Shown here: positions 1-7,683 of the stretch, piece after piece | Layout: each line of letters starts with the position of its first letter | Position numbering within the stretch: position 1 is the stretch's first letter | NCBI GenBank assembly: GCA_900549445.1 | Contig: UROS01000037.1 | Coordinates: 1-15,721, forward strand | Direction of reading: 5' to 3' | Source of the DNA: an uncultured Porphyromonadaceae bacterium | GTDB taxonomy: Bacteria > Bacteroidota > Bacteroidia > Bacteroidales > Muribaculaceae | DNA length: 15,721 bases | Translations under genes and position numbers: made by a program | The notes under the pieces: generated by a model | What the model was told of the DNA's origin: nothing | The model's database searches: none | The model's input: the letters and a program-made list of their open reading frames with translations, nothing else

Positions 1-111
1 AGTGCTACAGCACTGCTCCTTCAGATTATGAACAGGTTAGCGCAAAAATCCATCCGCTTCGGCTTCACATTTGTTATTAAACAACCTCTAAAATTTAATC
101 TCTGTTTTGAA
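1..111. other. Contig-edge region without a supported gene
   Basis: I see no gene here. The first 14 bases form a small perfect inverted repeat (AGTGC, four-base loop, GCACT) that could be chance or the edge of something cut off. A reading frame in phase with cmk runs back to an ATG at 28, but the 28 extra residues would precede the normal start of cytidylate kinase and resemble no known extension, so I treat them as noncoding. A weak promoter is possible: TTTG at 70-73 and a TA-rich stretch at 94-103, poorly matching the Bacteroidota -7 element. Confidence 0.5.
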
Positions 112-813
112 ATGTCAGATACAAATCATCCTATTACAATAGCAATCGACGGATATTCATCGTCGGGTAAAAGCTCGATGGCCCGCCAGCTCGCCAAAAC
201 CATAGGCTACAGATATATTGACTCGGGAGCCATGTACAGAGCCGTTACGCTTTATGCTATGCGCAACGGCATGATTGCCCCCGACGGTACGGTTGATAAA
301 AAGCGTCTTACCGAAGCTTTGCCGCTTATCAACATCGACTTCGAGGTCGACGCCGACAGGCAGTCGACGATTCTCAATGGCGAAAACGTCGAAAAAGAAA
401 TCCGCACCCTCGCCGTTTCCAACAATGTTTCTCCTGTGGCAACCATAGCCGAGGTCAGGCATGCTCTCGTGAAAATGCAACAGGAAATGGGCAAAAGCAA
501 AGGCATAGTCATGGACGGTCGCGACATAGGAACAGTCGTATTTCCCGACGCGGAAATGAAAGTTTTCTGCAACGCTTCCGCCGAAGAGAGAGCCCGCCGG
601 CGTCTGGCCGAACTTCAGGCCAAAGGAGAGGAGGTGACCTACAGTCAGGTTCTCGACAATGTTAGGACTCGCGATCATATTGATGAAACCCGCGATGAAA
701 GTCCTCTCCGCTGTGCCGAAGATGCCGTGAAACTCGACAACTCGAGGATGTCGATACAGGAACAGGACAAATGGCTGCTTGACCTCTTTAACTCCATCAT
801 AAATCGCAAATGA
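112..813 (+). CDS. cmk: Cytidylate kinase
   Basis: Phosphorylates CMP and dCMP to the diphosphates with ATP in the cytoplasm, salvaging cytidine nucleotides for RNA, DNA and CDP-lipid synthesis. The 233-residue protein is close to the usual 220-230. It opens with the P-loop GYSSSGKS (residues 14-21), then the CMP-binding DSGAMYRAVT (37-46), DGRDIGT (135-141), and a lid segment starting RTRDHIDETRDESPL (185-199) with the arginines and the SPL signature of the family. I chose the ATG at 112 because it puts the P-loop about 13 residues from the N-terminus, as in known Cmk; an in-frame ATG at 28 would add an unlikely 28 residues. The stop overlaps the ispH start as ATGA, suggesting translational coupling. 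Identification is secure. Confidence 0.96.
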   Translation: MSDTNHPITIAIDGYSSSGKSSMARQLAKTIGYRYIDSGAMYRAVTLYAMRNGMIAPDGTVDKKRLTEALPLINIDFEVDADRQSTILNGENVEKEIRTLAVSNNVSPVATIAEVRHALVKMQQEMGKSKGIVMDGRDIGTVVFPDAEMKVFCNASAEERARRRLAELQAKGEEVTYSQVLDNVRTRDHIDETRDESPLRCAEDAVKLDNSRMSIQEQDKWLLDLFNSIINRK

Positions 814-1691
814 CCCGTGCTATCGTTGAAATAGATTCCAACTCAGGGTTCTGTCACGGCGTAGTCTCGGCAATCCGCAAAGCGGAAGAAGAACTCGAAT
901 CGGGTGAACGGCGTCTTTATTGTCTTGGCGACATCGTGCATAACAGCGACGAAGTCGAACGCCTCGAACGTAAGGGGTTAAAGACCATAACTCATGCAGA
1001 TCTTACCCGTCTCCGTGGCTCGAGAGTGCTTCTGAGAGCCCACGGAGAGCCGCCTTCTACTTACAAAACAGCCCGTAAATACGGTATTGAGATTGTCGAC
1101 GCCACCTGCCCTGTGGTTCTCAGGCTACAGCAGCGCATAAAGGCTACTTTCGATGCCGAACCCGGCACTCAGATCGTTATTTATGGCAAAAACGGACATG
1201 CCGAAGTTAACGGTCTTGTAGGCCAGACCAACGGTTGCGCCATTGTGGTGGAAAACCTTGACGGGCTCTCTCAGGTAGACTTCAACCGCAGTATCGCCTT
1301 ATATTCCCAGACCACTATGCCGCTCGAAGGGTTCAAGACTATGATTGCGGAGATAGAAAAACGCATTGCCGAAGGCGTTTCGTTCCGGTATTTCGACACT
1401 ATATGCCGCCAGGTTTCCAACAGGGTGAGCCAGCTGCGGTCGTTTGCGTCGTCTCACGACGTGGTTCTTTTCGTAGCCGGCGCCAAAAGCAGTAACGGAA
1501 AAGTGCTTTTCAGCGAATGCAGGAATGTGAATCCATCTACGTTTCTTGTGTCGCATAAAGACGGCTTCAATCCCGACTGGATAAAAGGAGCTTCCTCCAT
1601 CGGTATCTGCGGCGCTACATCAACTCCCCGGTGGCTTATGGAAGAAATACGGGATACCGTTAACGGCCTTATCGCAGAAAATCCCGACTGA
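810..1691 (+). CDS. ispH: 4-hydroxy-3-methylbut-2-enyl diphosphate reductase
   Basis: Last step of the MEP (non-mevalonate) isoprenoid pathway: an iron-sulfur enzyme reducing HMBPP to IPP and DMAPP. At 293 residues the length is normal. The three cluster ligands are C15 (in GFCHGV), C100 (DATCPVV) and C199 (DTICRQVSNR). Substrate-site residues include H44, H78 (in RAHGEPP), H130 and E132 (GHAEVNG), and a SQTT motif at 166-169. The C-terminal KSSNGKVLFSEC and GICGATSTPRW stretches differ from E. coli but are, from memory, the form usual in Bacteroidota. The start overlaps the cmk stop by four bases, and the same cmk-ispH pairing is familiar in this phylum. The nearby miaA uses DMAPP, a product of this pathway. 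Secure. Confidence 0.96.
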   Translation: MTRAIVEIDSNSGFCHGVVSAIRKAEEELESGERRLYCLGDIVHNSDEVERLERKGLKTITHADLTRLRGSRVLLRAHGEPPSTYKTARKYGIEIVDATCPVVLRLQQRIKATFDAEPGTQIVIYGKNGHAEVNGLVGQTNGCAIVVENLDGLSQVDFNRSIALYSQTTMPLEGFKTMIAEIEKRIAEGVSFRYFDTICRQVSNRVSQLRSFASSHDVVLFVAGAKSSNGKVLFSECRNVNPSTFLVSHKDGFNPDWIKGASSIGICGATSTPRWLMEEIRDTVNGLIAENPD

Positions 1692-1696
1692 CAGTT

Positions 1697-2197
1697 ATGG
1701 ATAACTTTGTAGCGATCGATGTTGAGACCGCCAACAACTACCCTACAAGCATCTGCGCCATCGGAGCGGTGAAAGTACTCGACGGTTACATCATCGACAG
1801 ATTTTATGAATTGGTCAAACCCGAACCGGAGTTTTATTTCAGATACTTCACTGAGGAAATCCACGGAATAGGCAAAAAAGACACCGAAGATGCCAGAACT
1901 TTCGACAAAGTCTGGAGCGATGTGGCTGACTTCGTAGGCGACCTGCCTCTGGTGGCTCACAATAAGGCTTTCGACGAAAAATGCATCCGTGCGGCTTTTC
2001 GCGCCTATGGCATGGATTACCCTGATTATCCGTTCTATTGCACCCTGCAGAAAGCCCGCACTACAATTCCGCGTTCCCGGATAAGTTCTTATTCTCTGCC
2101 CTATCTTTGCGAGTTCCTCGCTATTCCGTTCTATAATCATCATAACGCGCTGGCCGATGCCGAAGCCTGTGCTAAAATAGCAATGACAATTCTCTGA
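1697..2197 (+). CDS. DEDDh-type 3'-5' exonuclease (DnaQ-like)
   Basis: A 166-residue stand-alone exonuclease domain of the DnaQ/RNase T superfamily, which uses two metal ions to remove nucleotides from 3' ends of DNA or RNA. All five catalytic positions are visible: D8 and E10 in the ExoI motif AIDVETAN, D93 in the ExoII motif VAHNKAFDEKC, and H149 with D154 in the ExoIII motif HHNALADAEAC, which makes it DEDDh. Nothing follows the nuclease domain: no BRCT, GIY-YIG or helicase part, so it is shorter than many DnaQ-like fusions. It could be a polymerase III epsilon-like proofreader, but single-domain members of this group are usually of unknown substrate and I do not assign one. It starts 5 bases after ispH, so it is probably co-transcribed with it. 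Confidence 0.88.
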   Translation: MDNFVAIDVETANNYPTSICAIGAVKVLDGYIIDRFYELVKPEPEFYFRYFTEEIHGIGKKDTEDARTFDKVWSDVADFVGDLPLVAHNKAFDEKCIRAAFRAYGMDYPDYPFYCTLQKARTTIPRSRISSYSLPYLCEFLAIPFYNHHNALADAEACAKIAMTIL

Positions 2198-2198
2198 A

Positions 2199-2507
2199 AT
2201 GTTTCATAAATTCATATCGACAGTAATTATCCTTCTTGCCCTTTGCGGTTGTTCCTGCTCCTCCGACGGAAAAAAGACAGAGAGCTATACCAGCAAAGAA
2301 GCCTACGAACTCGGCCGTAAACACGGATCAAACCTCGTCTCCGATCCATGCGATGAAGAATCTCTTCAGGACTCGCTTCTTGATGTCCGCGCACGTATCT
2401 ACCACATTTCCGTTACCGTAGGCAAACCTCAGGCTGAGGAATATGAAAGAGGGTTCACCGACGCTGTAAAGGAAGGTGATCCGGCGCTCGCCGCCCGGAT
2501 ATTTTGA
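2199..2507 (+). CDS. Small putative lipoprotein of unknown function
   Basis: A 102-residue protein I do not recognise. It begins with a basic-hydrophobic signal segment (MFHKF, then a run rich in I and L), followed by a lipobox-like LCGC with C18 the likely lipidated residue. C16 and C20 lie beside it, so the exact modified cysteine is not certain. The next residues, SCSSDGKK, lack the acidic surface-export signal seen on many outward-facing Bacteroidota lipoproteins, so a periplasm-facing anchor is my guess. The mature part is about 80 residues, charged and helical-looking, and ends with a YERGFTDAVKEG stretch; another Cys lies in SDPCDEES. It starts one base after the exonuclease stop and ends the first gene cluster. 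The reading frame is supported by the signal sequence and the tight spacing. Confidence 0.72.
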   Translation: MFHKFISTVIILLALCGCSCSSDGKKTESYTSKEAYELGRKHGSNLVSDPCDEESLQDSLLDVRARIYHISVTVGKPQAEEYERGFTDAVKEGDPALAARIF

Positions 2508-2540
2508 TTGTTTTTAACTTTCAATTACCCGAATTCTGAT

Positions 2541-2548
2541 TAATTTTG
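2541..2548 (+). promoter_or_regulatory. Bacteroidota -7 promoter element before the thrC-like gene
   Basis: TAATTTTG fits the Bacteroidota housekeeping -7 consensus TAnnTTTG. It lies in the 67-base gap between the lipoprotein stop and the start at 2575. A weak -33 candidate (TTTC, 2519-2522) stands 18 bases upstream. Transcription would begin about 20 bases before the start codon. Confidence 0.6.
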
Positions 2549-2574
2549 CAAAGGAATCAGAACATAAAGAGGTT

Positions 2575-3876
2575 ATGGTGTTTTACAGTACATCCGACAG
2601 GAATTTTCACGCTTCGCTCAGAAAAGCGGCACTGGAAGGTCTGGCTCCCGGAGGAGGATTGTATCTGCCCTGTGAACTTCCGGGAATTCCGGCTGCATTC
2701 TTCAACAATATCACCGCAATGTCGATTAGCGACATCGCATACGTGATTGCCAGCATTCTTATGGGCGACGAAATTGATTCCGCCGAATTGAAAAGAATAG
2801 TGGCCGATACTTTCGATTTCGACATCCCTCTCGTAAGAGTTGAAAAAAACATATACTCACTTGAGCTTTCCCACGGCCCGACAAAGTCGTTCAAGGATAT
2901 AGGCGTCAGGTTTCTCGTTAATATATTAAAAGAATTCTCGAAGTCGGACTCAAAACATGTCAATGTAATAGCCGCCACGTCCGGCAGTTCGTGCGAGACA
3001 ATCGTAAATGCTTTCAACGGCGTTTCCGGTATCGACGTATTCATAGTCTATCCGTCCGGTCAGCTTGACAAACGTCAGCGCGAATCGTTGGTCACTGCCG
3101 GTAAGAATGTGCACCCGGTAGAGGTAAACGGAACGTTCGATAATTGCCAGACCCTCGTCAGACAGGCGCTTACTGACAACGACCTCAGAAAAGAAAAATA
3201 TCTTACCTCAGCCAACACTGTCAACATAATGCGCCTTATCCCTCAGACGTTCTATTTTTTCCACGCCTATGCCCGTCTTATTGCCGCAGATGTGAATCCC
3301 GATGAAATCGTATGCTCCATACCCTGCGGCAATCTCGGGAATCTTGCAGCCGCAATAATGGCAAAAGGGATGAATCTGCCGGTAAAGCGGCTTATTGCGG
3401 CAAATAATGAGAACAACGCATTTGTCAGATACGTAAATAACGGCGAATCCGGATGGAAACAGACCTTTAAGACCCTGGCACCGTCGATGGATGTGGAAAA
3501 CCCCTCGAACCTTCCCAGAATAAAGGACCTGCTTGATAAGTCAGTCTTGACCTCCGGATTCTCGGCTGTCACAGTTTCCGATTCCGATATCCGTGGCACG
3601 GTGCTCGACACGTTATGCTCCGATTCCTATATGCTCGACCCCCACGGAGCAACGGCTTTCAGAGCGCTTAAGGAAAACCTGCTGGAAAGTGAGACCGGCT
3701 TTTTCCTTTCACCGGCTCATCCTTCTAAATTCGCCGCTCAGATTTTCGACATTACCGGGATAGAACTGGATTCTTTCAAACAGAAGCAGCATGCGCCGCT
3801 GCCGCCTCTGCGCCCGGTAAGAATACCGCCGCTCTACCCTGCTCTCAAAGATTATTTGAAAGATTATTGCCATTAA
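2575..3876 (+). CDS. thrC: Threonine synthase (active-site loop divergent)
   Basis: Fold-type II PLP enzyme of the threonine synthase family, which converts O-phosphohomoserine to threonine. At 433 residues it is full length. It has the family N-terminus (FYSTSD, then EGLAPGGGLYLP), the PLP lysine K107 in GPTKSFKD, the phosphate-binding GNLGN, and the late motifs DPHGATAFRAL and AHPSKFAAQIFDITG. Odd: the loop normally reading TSGDTG reads TSGSSC here (from about 3. 0 kb, bases 2978-2995), and the usual SGNFGN is CGNLGN. The alignment around both is gap-free, so a frameshift does not explain it. The loop contacts cofactor and substrate in this fold, so altered efficiency or specificity is possible. 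The AAAGAGG upstream of the ATG is purine-rich. MATE follows after 7 bases. The homoserine genes that often accompany thrC are not here. Confidence 0.83.
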   Translation: MVFYSTSDRNFHASLRKAALEGLAPGGGLYLPCELPGIPAAFFNNITAMSISDIAYVIASILMGDEIDSAELKRIVADTFDFDIPLVRVEKNIYSLELSHGPTKSFKDIGVRFLVNILKEFSKSDSKHVNVIAATSGSSCETIVNAFNGVSGIDVFIVYPSGQLDKRQRESLVTAGKNVHPVEVNGTFDNCQTLVRQALTDNDLRKEKYLTSANTVNIMRLIPQTFYFFHAYARLIAADVNPDEIVCSIPCGNLGNLAAAIMAKGMNLPVKRLIAANNENNAFVRYVNNGESGWKQTFKTLAPSMDVENPSNLPRIKDLLDKSVLTSGFSAVTVSDSDIRGTVLDTLCSDSYMLDPHGATAFRALKENLLESETGFFLSPAHPSKFAAQIFDITGIELDSFKQKQHAPLPPLRPVRIPPLYPALKDYLKDYCH

Positions 3877-3883
3877 ACCGCCT

Positions 3884-5311
3884 ATGAATCAAGATAAAGC
3901 TAAATCGGTAACACTGGATACATCCGGCAGCAATCAGTCAGTAGCTGAATCAACTGCCAACCTCGGCACGAGTTCAATACGCCACCTCCTTATCCAATAT
4001 TCCATCCCTGCCATAATAGCAAGTGTAGCCGTTTCGCTTTATAACATCGTCGATTCCATTTTCATAGGCCGCGGCGTCGGAGCAATGGCGATCGCCGGAC
4101 TTGCCATCACTTTCCCGCTGATGAACCTCGTCATGGCTTTCTGCACGCTTATCGCTGCCGGTGGAGCCACTATTTCGTCAATATTTCTCGGCCAAAAGAA
4201 CTACGGAAGAGCGACCGACGTGGTCAACAACGTTTTTGTGCTCACTCTGCTGCATTCTGTTTTATTCGGTGGTATTACCCTTATATTCCTCGACGACATT
4301 CTCCGGTTTTTCGGCGCTACGGAAGAAACTATCCCCTATGCCCGAGAATTTATGGAGGTGATTCTTTACGGCACCCCGGTTTCATACGTATTCATCGGCC
4401 TCAATAACCTGATGCGTGCCACCGGTTATCCCCGTAAAGCCATGATCTCGGCATTGCTCTCGGTCGTTGTCAACGTCATCCTTGCCCCGATATTCATCTT
4501 TTCCCTGAAATGGGGTATCAAGGGGGCGGCTCTTGCCACACTCTGCGGACAGTTCGCGGCATTCGTTTGGGTGCTCTATCATTTCCTTTCAAAGAAAAGT
4601 TCCGTACATCTCAACGTGCATAACCGTTGGATAACCGGCTCGATCATAAAGCGCATCTACGCGATCGGACTGTCGCCCTTCCTTATGAACGTATGCGCCT
4701 GCATTGTTGTGATTTTCATAAACCGCGCATTGCTGGACTACGGAGGCTCGCAGGGCAATATGGCTGTTGGAGCCTATGGCATTCTCAACCGCACCACAAT
4801 GTTTTTCGTAATGATAGTCTTCGGCGTGACGCAGGGTATGCAACCGATTCTGGGCTTCAACTACGGCGCCTCCAATTTTGACCGAGTGATGAAAACACTG
4901 AAACTCGGTATGATTTTAGGCTTTTGCATCACCTGCGTTGGCTGGCTCGTTACAGAAATTTTCCCCGATGCCGTGAGCGATCTTTTCACAACCGACCAGA
5001 CACTTGTCGATATCGCCAGGAAGGGTTTCCGGATATACTTTATATGCTATCCCGTGGTTGGCATACAGATTGTTATTCAGAACTTCTTTCAAAGCGTGGG
5101 AAAACCTAAATTGTCGATATTCCTTTCACTGACCCGGCAACTGCTGTTTCTCATACCGATGCTCGTAATTCTGCCCCGGTTTTTCGGCGTCAGCGGCGTA
5201 TGGGCGTCGATGGCCGTTGCCGACCTTGTGGCCTTCATAATAGCCGGTGTGACTCTCGTGATTTCCGGCAAAAATATGAAAAAAAGGATGAAAGCCGCTC
5301 AATCCGAGTAA
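3884..5311 (+). CDS. MATE family efflux transporter
   Basis: A 475-residue multidrug and toxic compound extrusion transporter, expected to export organic cations or other small molecules in exchange for Na+ or H+ across the inner membrane. The sequence shows about twelve hydrophobic segments in two homologous halves. Recognisable motifs are YNIVDSIFIGRGVG in the first membrane segment, NNLMRATGYPRKAM near the end of the first half, and GMQPILGFNYGA in the second half, a pattern like the MepA branch. The first 30 or so residues are a polar Ser/Thr/Asn-rich tail before the first helix; the ATG at 3884 is kept because it follows the threonine synthase stop by 7 bases, although a later start would not remove any membrane segment. 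The substrate cannot be read from sequence. Co-transcription with the thrC-like gene is likely. Confidence 0.92.
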   Translation: MNQDKAKSVTLDTSGSNQSVAESTANLGTSSIRHLLIQYSIPAIIASVAVSLYNIVDSIFIGRGVGAMAIAGLAITFPLMNLVMAFCTLIAAGGATISSIFLGQKNYGRATDVVNNVFVLTLLHSVLFGGITLIFLDDILRFFGATEETIPYAREFMEVILYGTPVSYVFIGLNNLMRATGYPRKAMISALLSVVVNVILAPIFIFSLKWGIKGAALATLCGQFAAFVWVLYHFLSKKSSVHLNVHNRWITGSIIKRIYAIGLSPFLMNVCACIVVIFINRALLDYGGSQGNMAVGAYGILNRTTMFFVMIVFGVTQGMQPILGFNYGASNFDRVMKTLKLGMILGFCITCVGWLVTEIFPDAVSDLFTTDQTLVDIARKGFRIYFICYPVVGIQIVIQNFFQSVGKPKLSIFLSLTRQLLFLIPMLVILPRFFGVSGVWASMAVADLVAFIIAGVTLVISGKNMKKRMKAAQSE

Positions 5312-5317
5312 AATCGT

Positions 5318-5325
5318 TATCTTTG
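5318..5325 (+). promoter_or_regulatory. Bacteroidota -7 promoter element before pepT
   Basis: TATCTTTG, an exact TAnnTTTG match, begins 7 bases after the MATE stop and ends 26 bases before the pepT ATG. The -33 region would lie inside the end of the MATE gene, where I see no good TTTG. The position makes pepT the start of a new transcript. Confidence 0.6.
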
Positions 5326-5351
5326 CAGAAAAATCAATCTTTATACCTGAA

Positions 5352-6575
5352 ATGACTGTAGTAGATCGCTTTCTTCAGTACGTGAAGTTCGACACTCAAA
5401 GTGACGAACTTACGAATATGACCCCGTCCACGCCTGGTCAGATGATTTTTGCCCAGCACCTTGAAAAAGAACTCCACGAAATGGGGCTGAGCGACATCTC
5501 GCTCGACGACAACGGATACCTGATGGCTACTCTCAGAAGTAACCAGCCTGAAAAGAAAATACCGACTGTCGGTTTCATCGCCCATCTCGACACTTCGCCC
5601 GACATGAGCGGACATAATGTGACTCCACGCATAGTTGAGAATTATGAAGGTGGCGATATCGTGCTGAATGCCGACAAAAACATAGTGCTTTCCCCCGAAC
5701 AGTTCCCCGAAATGCTTAACTACAAGGGACAACCGCTTATCGTAACGGATGGGAACACCCTGCTTGGTGCTGACGACAAGGCAGGTATCGCCGAAATCAT
5801 CTCGGCTGTCGATTACCTCATGAAACACCCCGAAATCCCTCACGGCGACATCAGGATAGCATTCAATCCCGACGAAGAAATCGGACTCGGGGCAGCCAAA
5901 TTCGACGTGAAAAAATTCAACGCCGACTGGGGCTACACCATGGACGGTGGCGAAATTGGCGAACTCGAATACGAGAACTTCAACGCCGCTGTAGCCAAAG
6001 TTACATTTACAGGCTTGAATGTACATCCCGGCTACGCAAAACATAAGATGCTCAACTCTATGCGAGTTGCAAATCAATTTGTGATCATGCTTCCGCGCTG
6101 GGAGACTCCGGAGCACACCGAGGGCTATGAAGGCTTCTACCATCTCGTTTCTATGGAGGGTACAGTTGAGAAGACCGTTCTTACTTATATAATCCGCGAT
6201 CACGACCGCGACCGCTTCGAACGTCGCAAAAAGGAGCTTGAACACCTTACCCGGAAAATCAACAACGAATTCCCAGGATGCGCCTCCATCGAGATTAAGG
6301 ATCAGTATTACAACATGCGTGAGAAAGTAGAGCCCGTGAAATATATCGTCGACATAGCCGAACAGGCCATGCGCGACCTCGGAATCACGCCTAAGGTACA
6401 GCCCATACGCGGCGGAACAGACGGAGCCCAGCTCTCGTTCAAGGGACTGCCCTGCCCCAATATCTTCGCCGGCGGCCTGAACTTCCACGGCCGTTATGAA
6501 TTCGTGCCGATTCCTTCTATGGAAAAGGCCACGATGGTGATCGTGGAAATCGCCCGCATAGTAGCGACCCGCTGA
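5352..6575 (+). CDS. pepT: Peptidase T (tripeptide aminopeptidase)
   Basis: Di-zinc aminopeptidase of family M20B that removes the N-terminal residue from tripeptides in the cytoplasm, finishing peptide breakdown. The 407 residues match the family length of about 410. Metal and catalytic residues are visible in order: H78 and D80 (AHLDTSPD), D141 (LLGADDKAG), E175 and E176 (FNPDEEIGLG), D198 (YTMDGGEIGELEYENF) and H379 (GGLNFHGRYEF). The positions agree almost exactly with those of the enteric enzyme. The internal dimerisation domain between about residues 208 and 320 includes GLNVHPGYAK. It has its own -7 element upstream and a strong hairpin downstream, so it may be a one-gene transcript or may read on into miaA. 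An opposite-strand frame of 421 codons covers the whole gene but is a shadow. Confidence 0.96.
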   Translation: MTVVDRFLQYVKFDTQSDELTNMTPSTPGQMIFAQHLEKELHEMGLSDISLDDNGYLMATLRSNQPEKKIPTVGFIAHLDTSPDMSGHNVTPRIVENYEGGDIVLNADKNIVLSPEQFPEMLNYKGQPLIVTDGNTLLGADDKAGIAEIISAVDYLMKHPEIPHGDIRIAFNPDEEIGLGAAKFDVKKFNADWGYTMDGGEIGELEYENFNAAVAKVTFTGLNVHPGYAKHKMLNSMRVANQFVIMLPRWETPEHTEGYEGFYHLVSMEGTVEKTVLTYIIRDHDRDRFERRKKELEHLTRKINNEFPGCASIEIKDQYYNMREKVEPVKYIVDIAEQAMRDLGITPKVQPIRGGTDGAQLSFKGLPCPNIFAGGLNFHGRYEFVPIPSMEKATMVIVEIARIVATR

Positions 6576-6588
6576 CATACGGATTATT

Positions 6589-6640
6589 ATAATGGGCACA
6601 GATTATCGGCCGCACGAAAGTCTGTGTCCATTGTTATTTT
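6589..6640 (+). terminator. Strong hairpin in the pepT-miaA gap, probable terminator
   Basis: A 12-pair stem is formed by AATGGGCACAGA (6591-6602) and TCTGTGTCCATT (6621-6632), with one G-T pair, extendable by two weaker pairs outward (6589-6590 with 6633-6634). The 18-base loop contains the palindrome CGGCCG. A T-rich stretch, GTTATTTT (6633-6640), follows directly, as in an intrinsic terminator for pepT. Only 3 bases separate this stretch from the miaA start, and no good promoter is visible between, so it could instead be an attenuator or processing site in a pepT-miaA transcript. Confidence 0.65.
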
Positions 6641-6643
6641 AAT

Positions 6644-7552
6644 ATGCACGAAGACAAAACACTTGTAATCATTACCGGACCGACGGCAAGCGGGAAAAGC
6701 GGACTTGCCGTGGAGCTTGCCTCTCATCTCGGTTGTGACATAATATCCGCCGATTCCCGTCAGATATATCGTGGAATTCCAATAGGAACGGCTGCCCCGG
6801 ACAGAGAACAGCTAAGCAAAGTCCGACATCATTTTGTCGGAGTTCTCGACCTTGACCAATACTATAGTGCCGCTCTGTTCGAACAACAGGTAATGGAACT
6901 CCTCCCCACGCTTTGGGAGAACAATGATTATGCAGTAATGTGCGGCGGCTCCATGATGTATATCGACGCCGTTACGCACGGTATCGACGAATTGCCGACC
7001 ATCAGCCGGCAGATTCGTTCCTCCGTAAAAAGCCTGTATGAACAGAACGGTATTGAGGCGATAAAAGCAGAACTTGATAAACTCGATCCAATTTATCTGG
7101 AGTCGGCCGATCCCAGCAACCATAAGCGTCTCATCCACGCTCTTGAAATAACGATCGAAGCCGGAGCTCCCTGTTCGGGACTCCTCACCGGAAAATCTAA
7201 GACAAGACCGTTCAGAATCGTGAAAATGGCCATAGATTATCCCCGCGACGAACTGTTCAGGCGTATAAACATCCGCGTTGACAGAATGATCGCCGACGGA
7301 CTTGAGGCTGAAGCGGCGTCTGTTTATCATCTGCGCCATCTCAATTCTCTCAATACTGTCGGCTACAAGGAACTCTTCGCCATGATGGAAGGAACGATGC
7401 CACGGGAAGTCGCTATTCCCCGTATTGCCAAAAACACAAGAGTATACGCCAAAAAACAGGTGCTGTGGCTCCGTAAGGATCCCGGGGTGATTTTGCTCAA
7501 TCCTGCCGAAGAACTGCTGCCGCAGGCTCTGGCAGCGATTGCTGTCCATTAA
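6644..7552 (+). CDS. miaA: tRNA dimethylallyltransferase
   Basis: Transfers a dimethylallyl group from DMAPP to N6 of adenosine 37 in tRNAs that read codons beginning with U, the first step of i6A/ms2i6A modification. At 302 residues the length is normal. It carries the P-loop GPTASGKS (12-19), ADSRQIYRG (36-44) with the catalytic aspartate D37, IGTAAP (47-52), the HH pair at 62-63, and GGSMMYIDAV (101-110), a variant of the GGTGLY motif that I recall from Bacteroidota MiaA proteins. The C-terminal part holds VGYKELF and NTRVYAKKQVLWLRKD, the tRNA-binding end of the family. The start is tight against the hairpin at 6589-6640, leaving little leader. Its substrate is a product of the MEP pathway completed by ispH in this window. 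Secure. Confidence 0.95.
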   Translation: MHEDKTLVIITGPTASGKSGLAVELASHLGCDIISADSRQIYRGIPIGTAAPDREQLSKVRHHFVGVLDLDQYYSAALFEQQVMELLPTLWENNDYAVMCGGSMMYIDAVTHGIDELPTISRQIRSSVKSLYEQNGIEAIKAELDKLDPIYLESADPSNHKRLIHALEITIEAGAPCSGLLTGKSKTRPFRIVKMAIDYPRDELFRRINIRVDRMIADGLEAEAASVYHLRHLNSLNTVGYKELFAMMEGTMPREVAIPRIAKNTRVYAKKQVLWLRKDPGVILLNPAEELLPQALAAIAVH

Positions 7553-7683
7553 CAAATAAATGTTAAACTACCCTCCGGTAAACAATCTTTTTTGTATCTT
7601 TGTAATTTAAGAGGTGCAGCCCGAACTCTGTGCCCCCCGTTGTTTGAATAATAATAGAATTTTTATCAGTCATAGAAGAAATC
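7553..7683 (+). promoter_or_regulatory. argS promoter and leader, with -7 element at 7595-7602
   Basis: This 131-base gap holds TATCTTTG (7595-7602), an exact fit to the Bacteroidota -7 consensus, so the leader before the argS ATG would be about 75 bases. No clear -33 TTTG is at the right distance. In the leader a weak hairpin is possible: GGTGCAG (7613-7619) with CTGTGCC (7628-7634), two of seven pairs being G-T. I do not recognise a T-box or any known riboswitch. No terminator for miaA is evident. Confidence 0.55.

Noticed and set aside
1..60. Possible - strand tRNA fragment (a CATAA-containing loop-like stretch) at the contig edge
   Set aside because: Read on the - strand it vaguely resembles a Met tRNA anticodon arm, but the stem does not pair well and no D-arm or acceptor stem is present.
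28..111. N-terminal extension of cmk from the ATG at 28
   Set aside because: It would add 28 residues before the normal start of the family, and the P-loop spacing favours the ATG at 112.
1454..2143. 229-codon - strand frame over ispH and the exonuclease
   Set aside because: It spans the junction of two well-supported + strand genes and shows no family motif or promoter of its own.
2508..2540. AATTA...TAATT and GAATTC palindromes after the lipoprotein gene as a terminator
   Set aside because: The stems are short and A/T only, with no following T run suited to termination.
5334..6599. 421-codon open frame on the - strand opposite pepT
   Set aside because: It lies wholly over a gene with intact catalytic residues, and its product is rich in His, Phe, Val and Gly with no recognisable motif, as expected of a shadow frame in the codon usage of this genome.
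6812..7555. 247-codon - strand frame over miaA
   Set aside because: Complete overlap with an intact miaA, no recognisable protein features.
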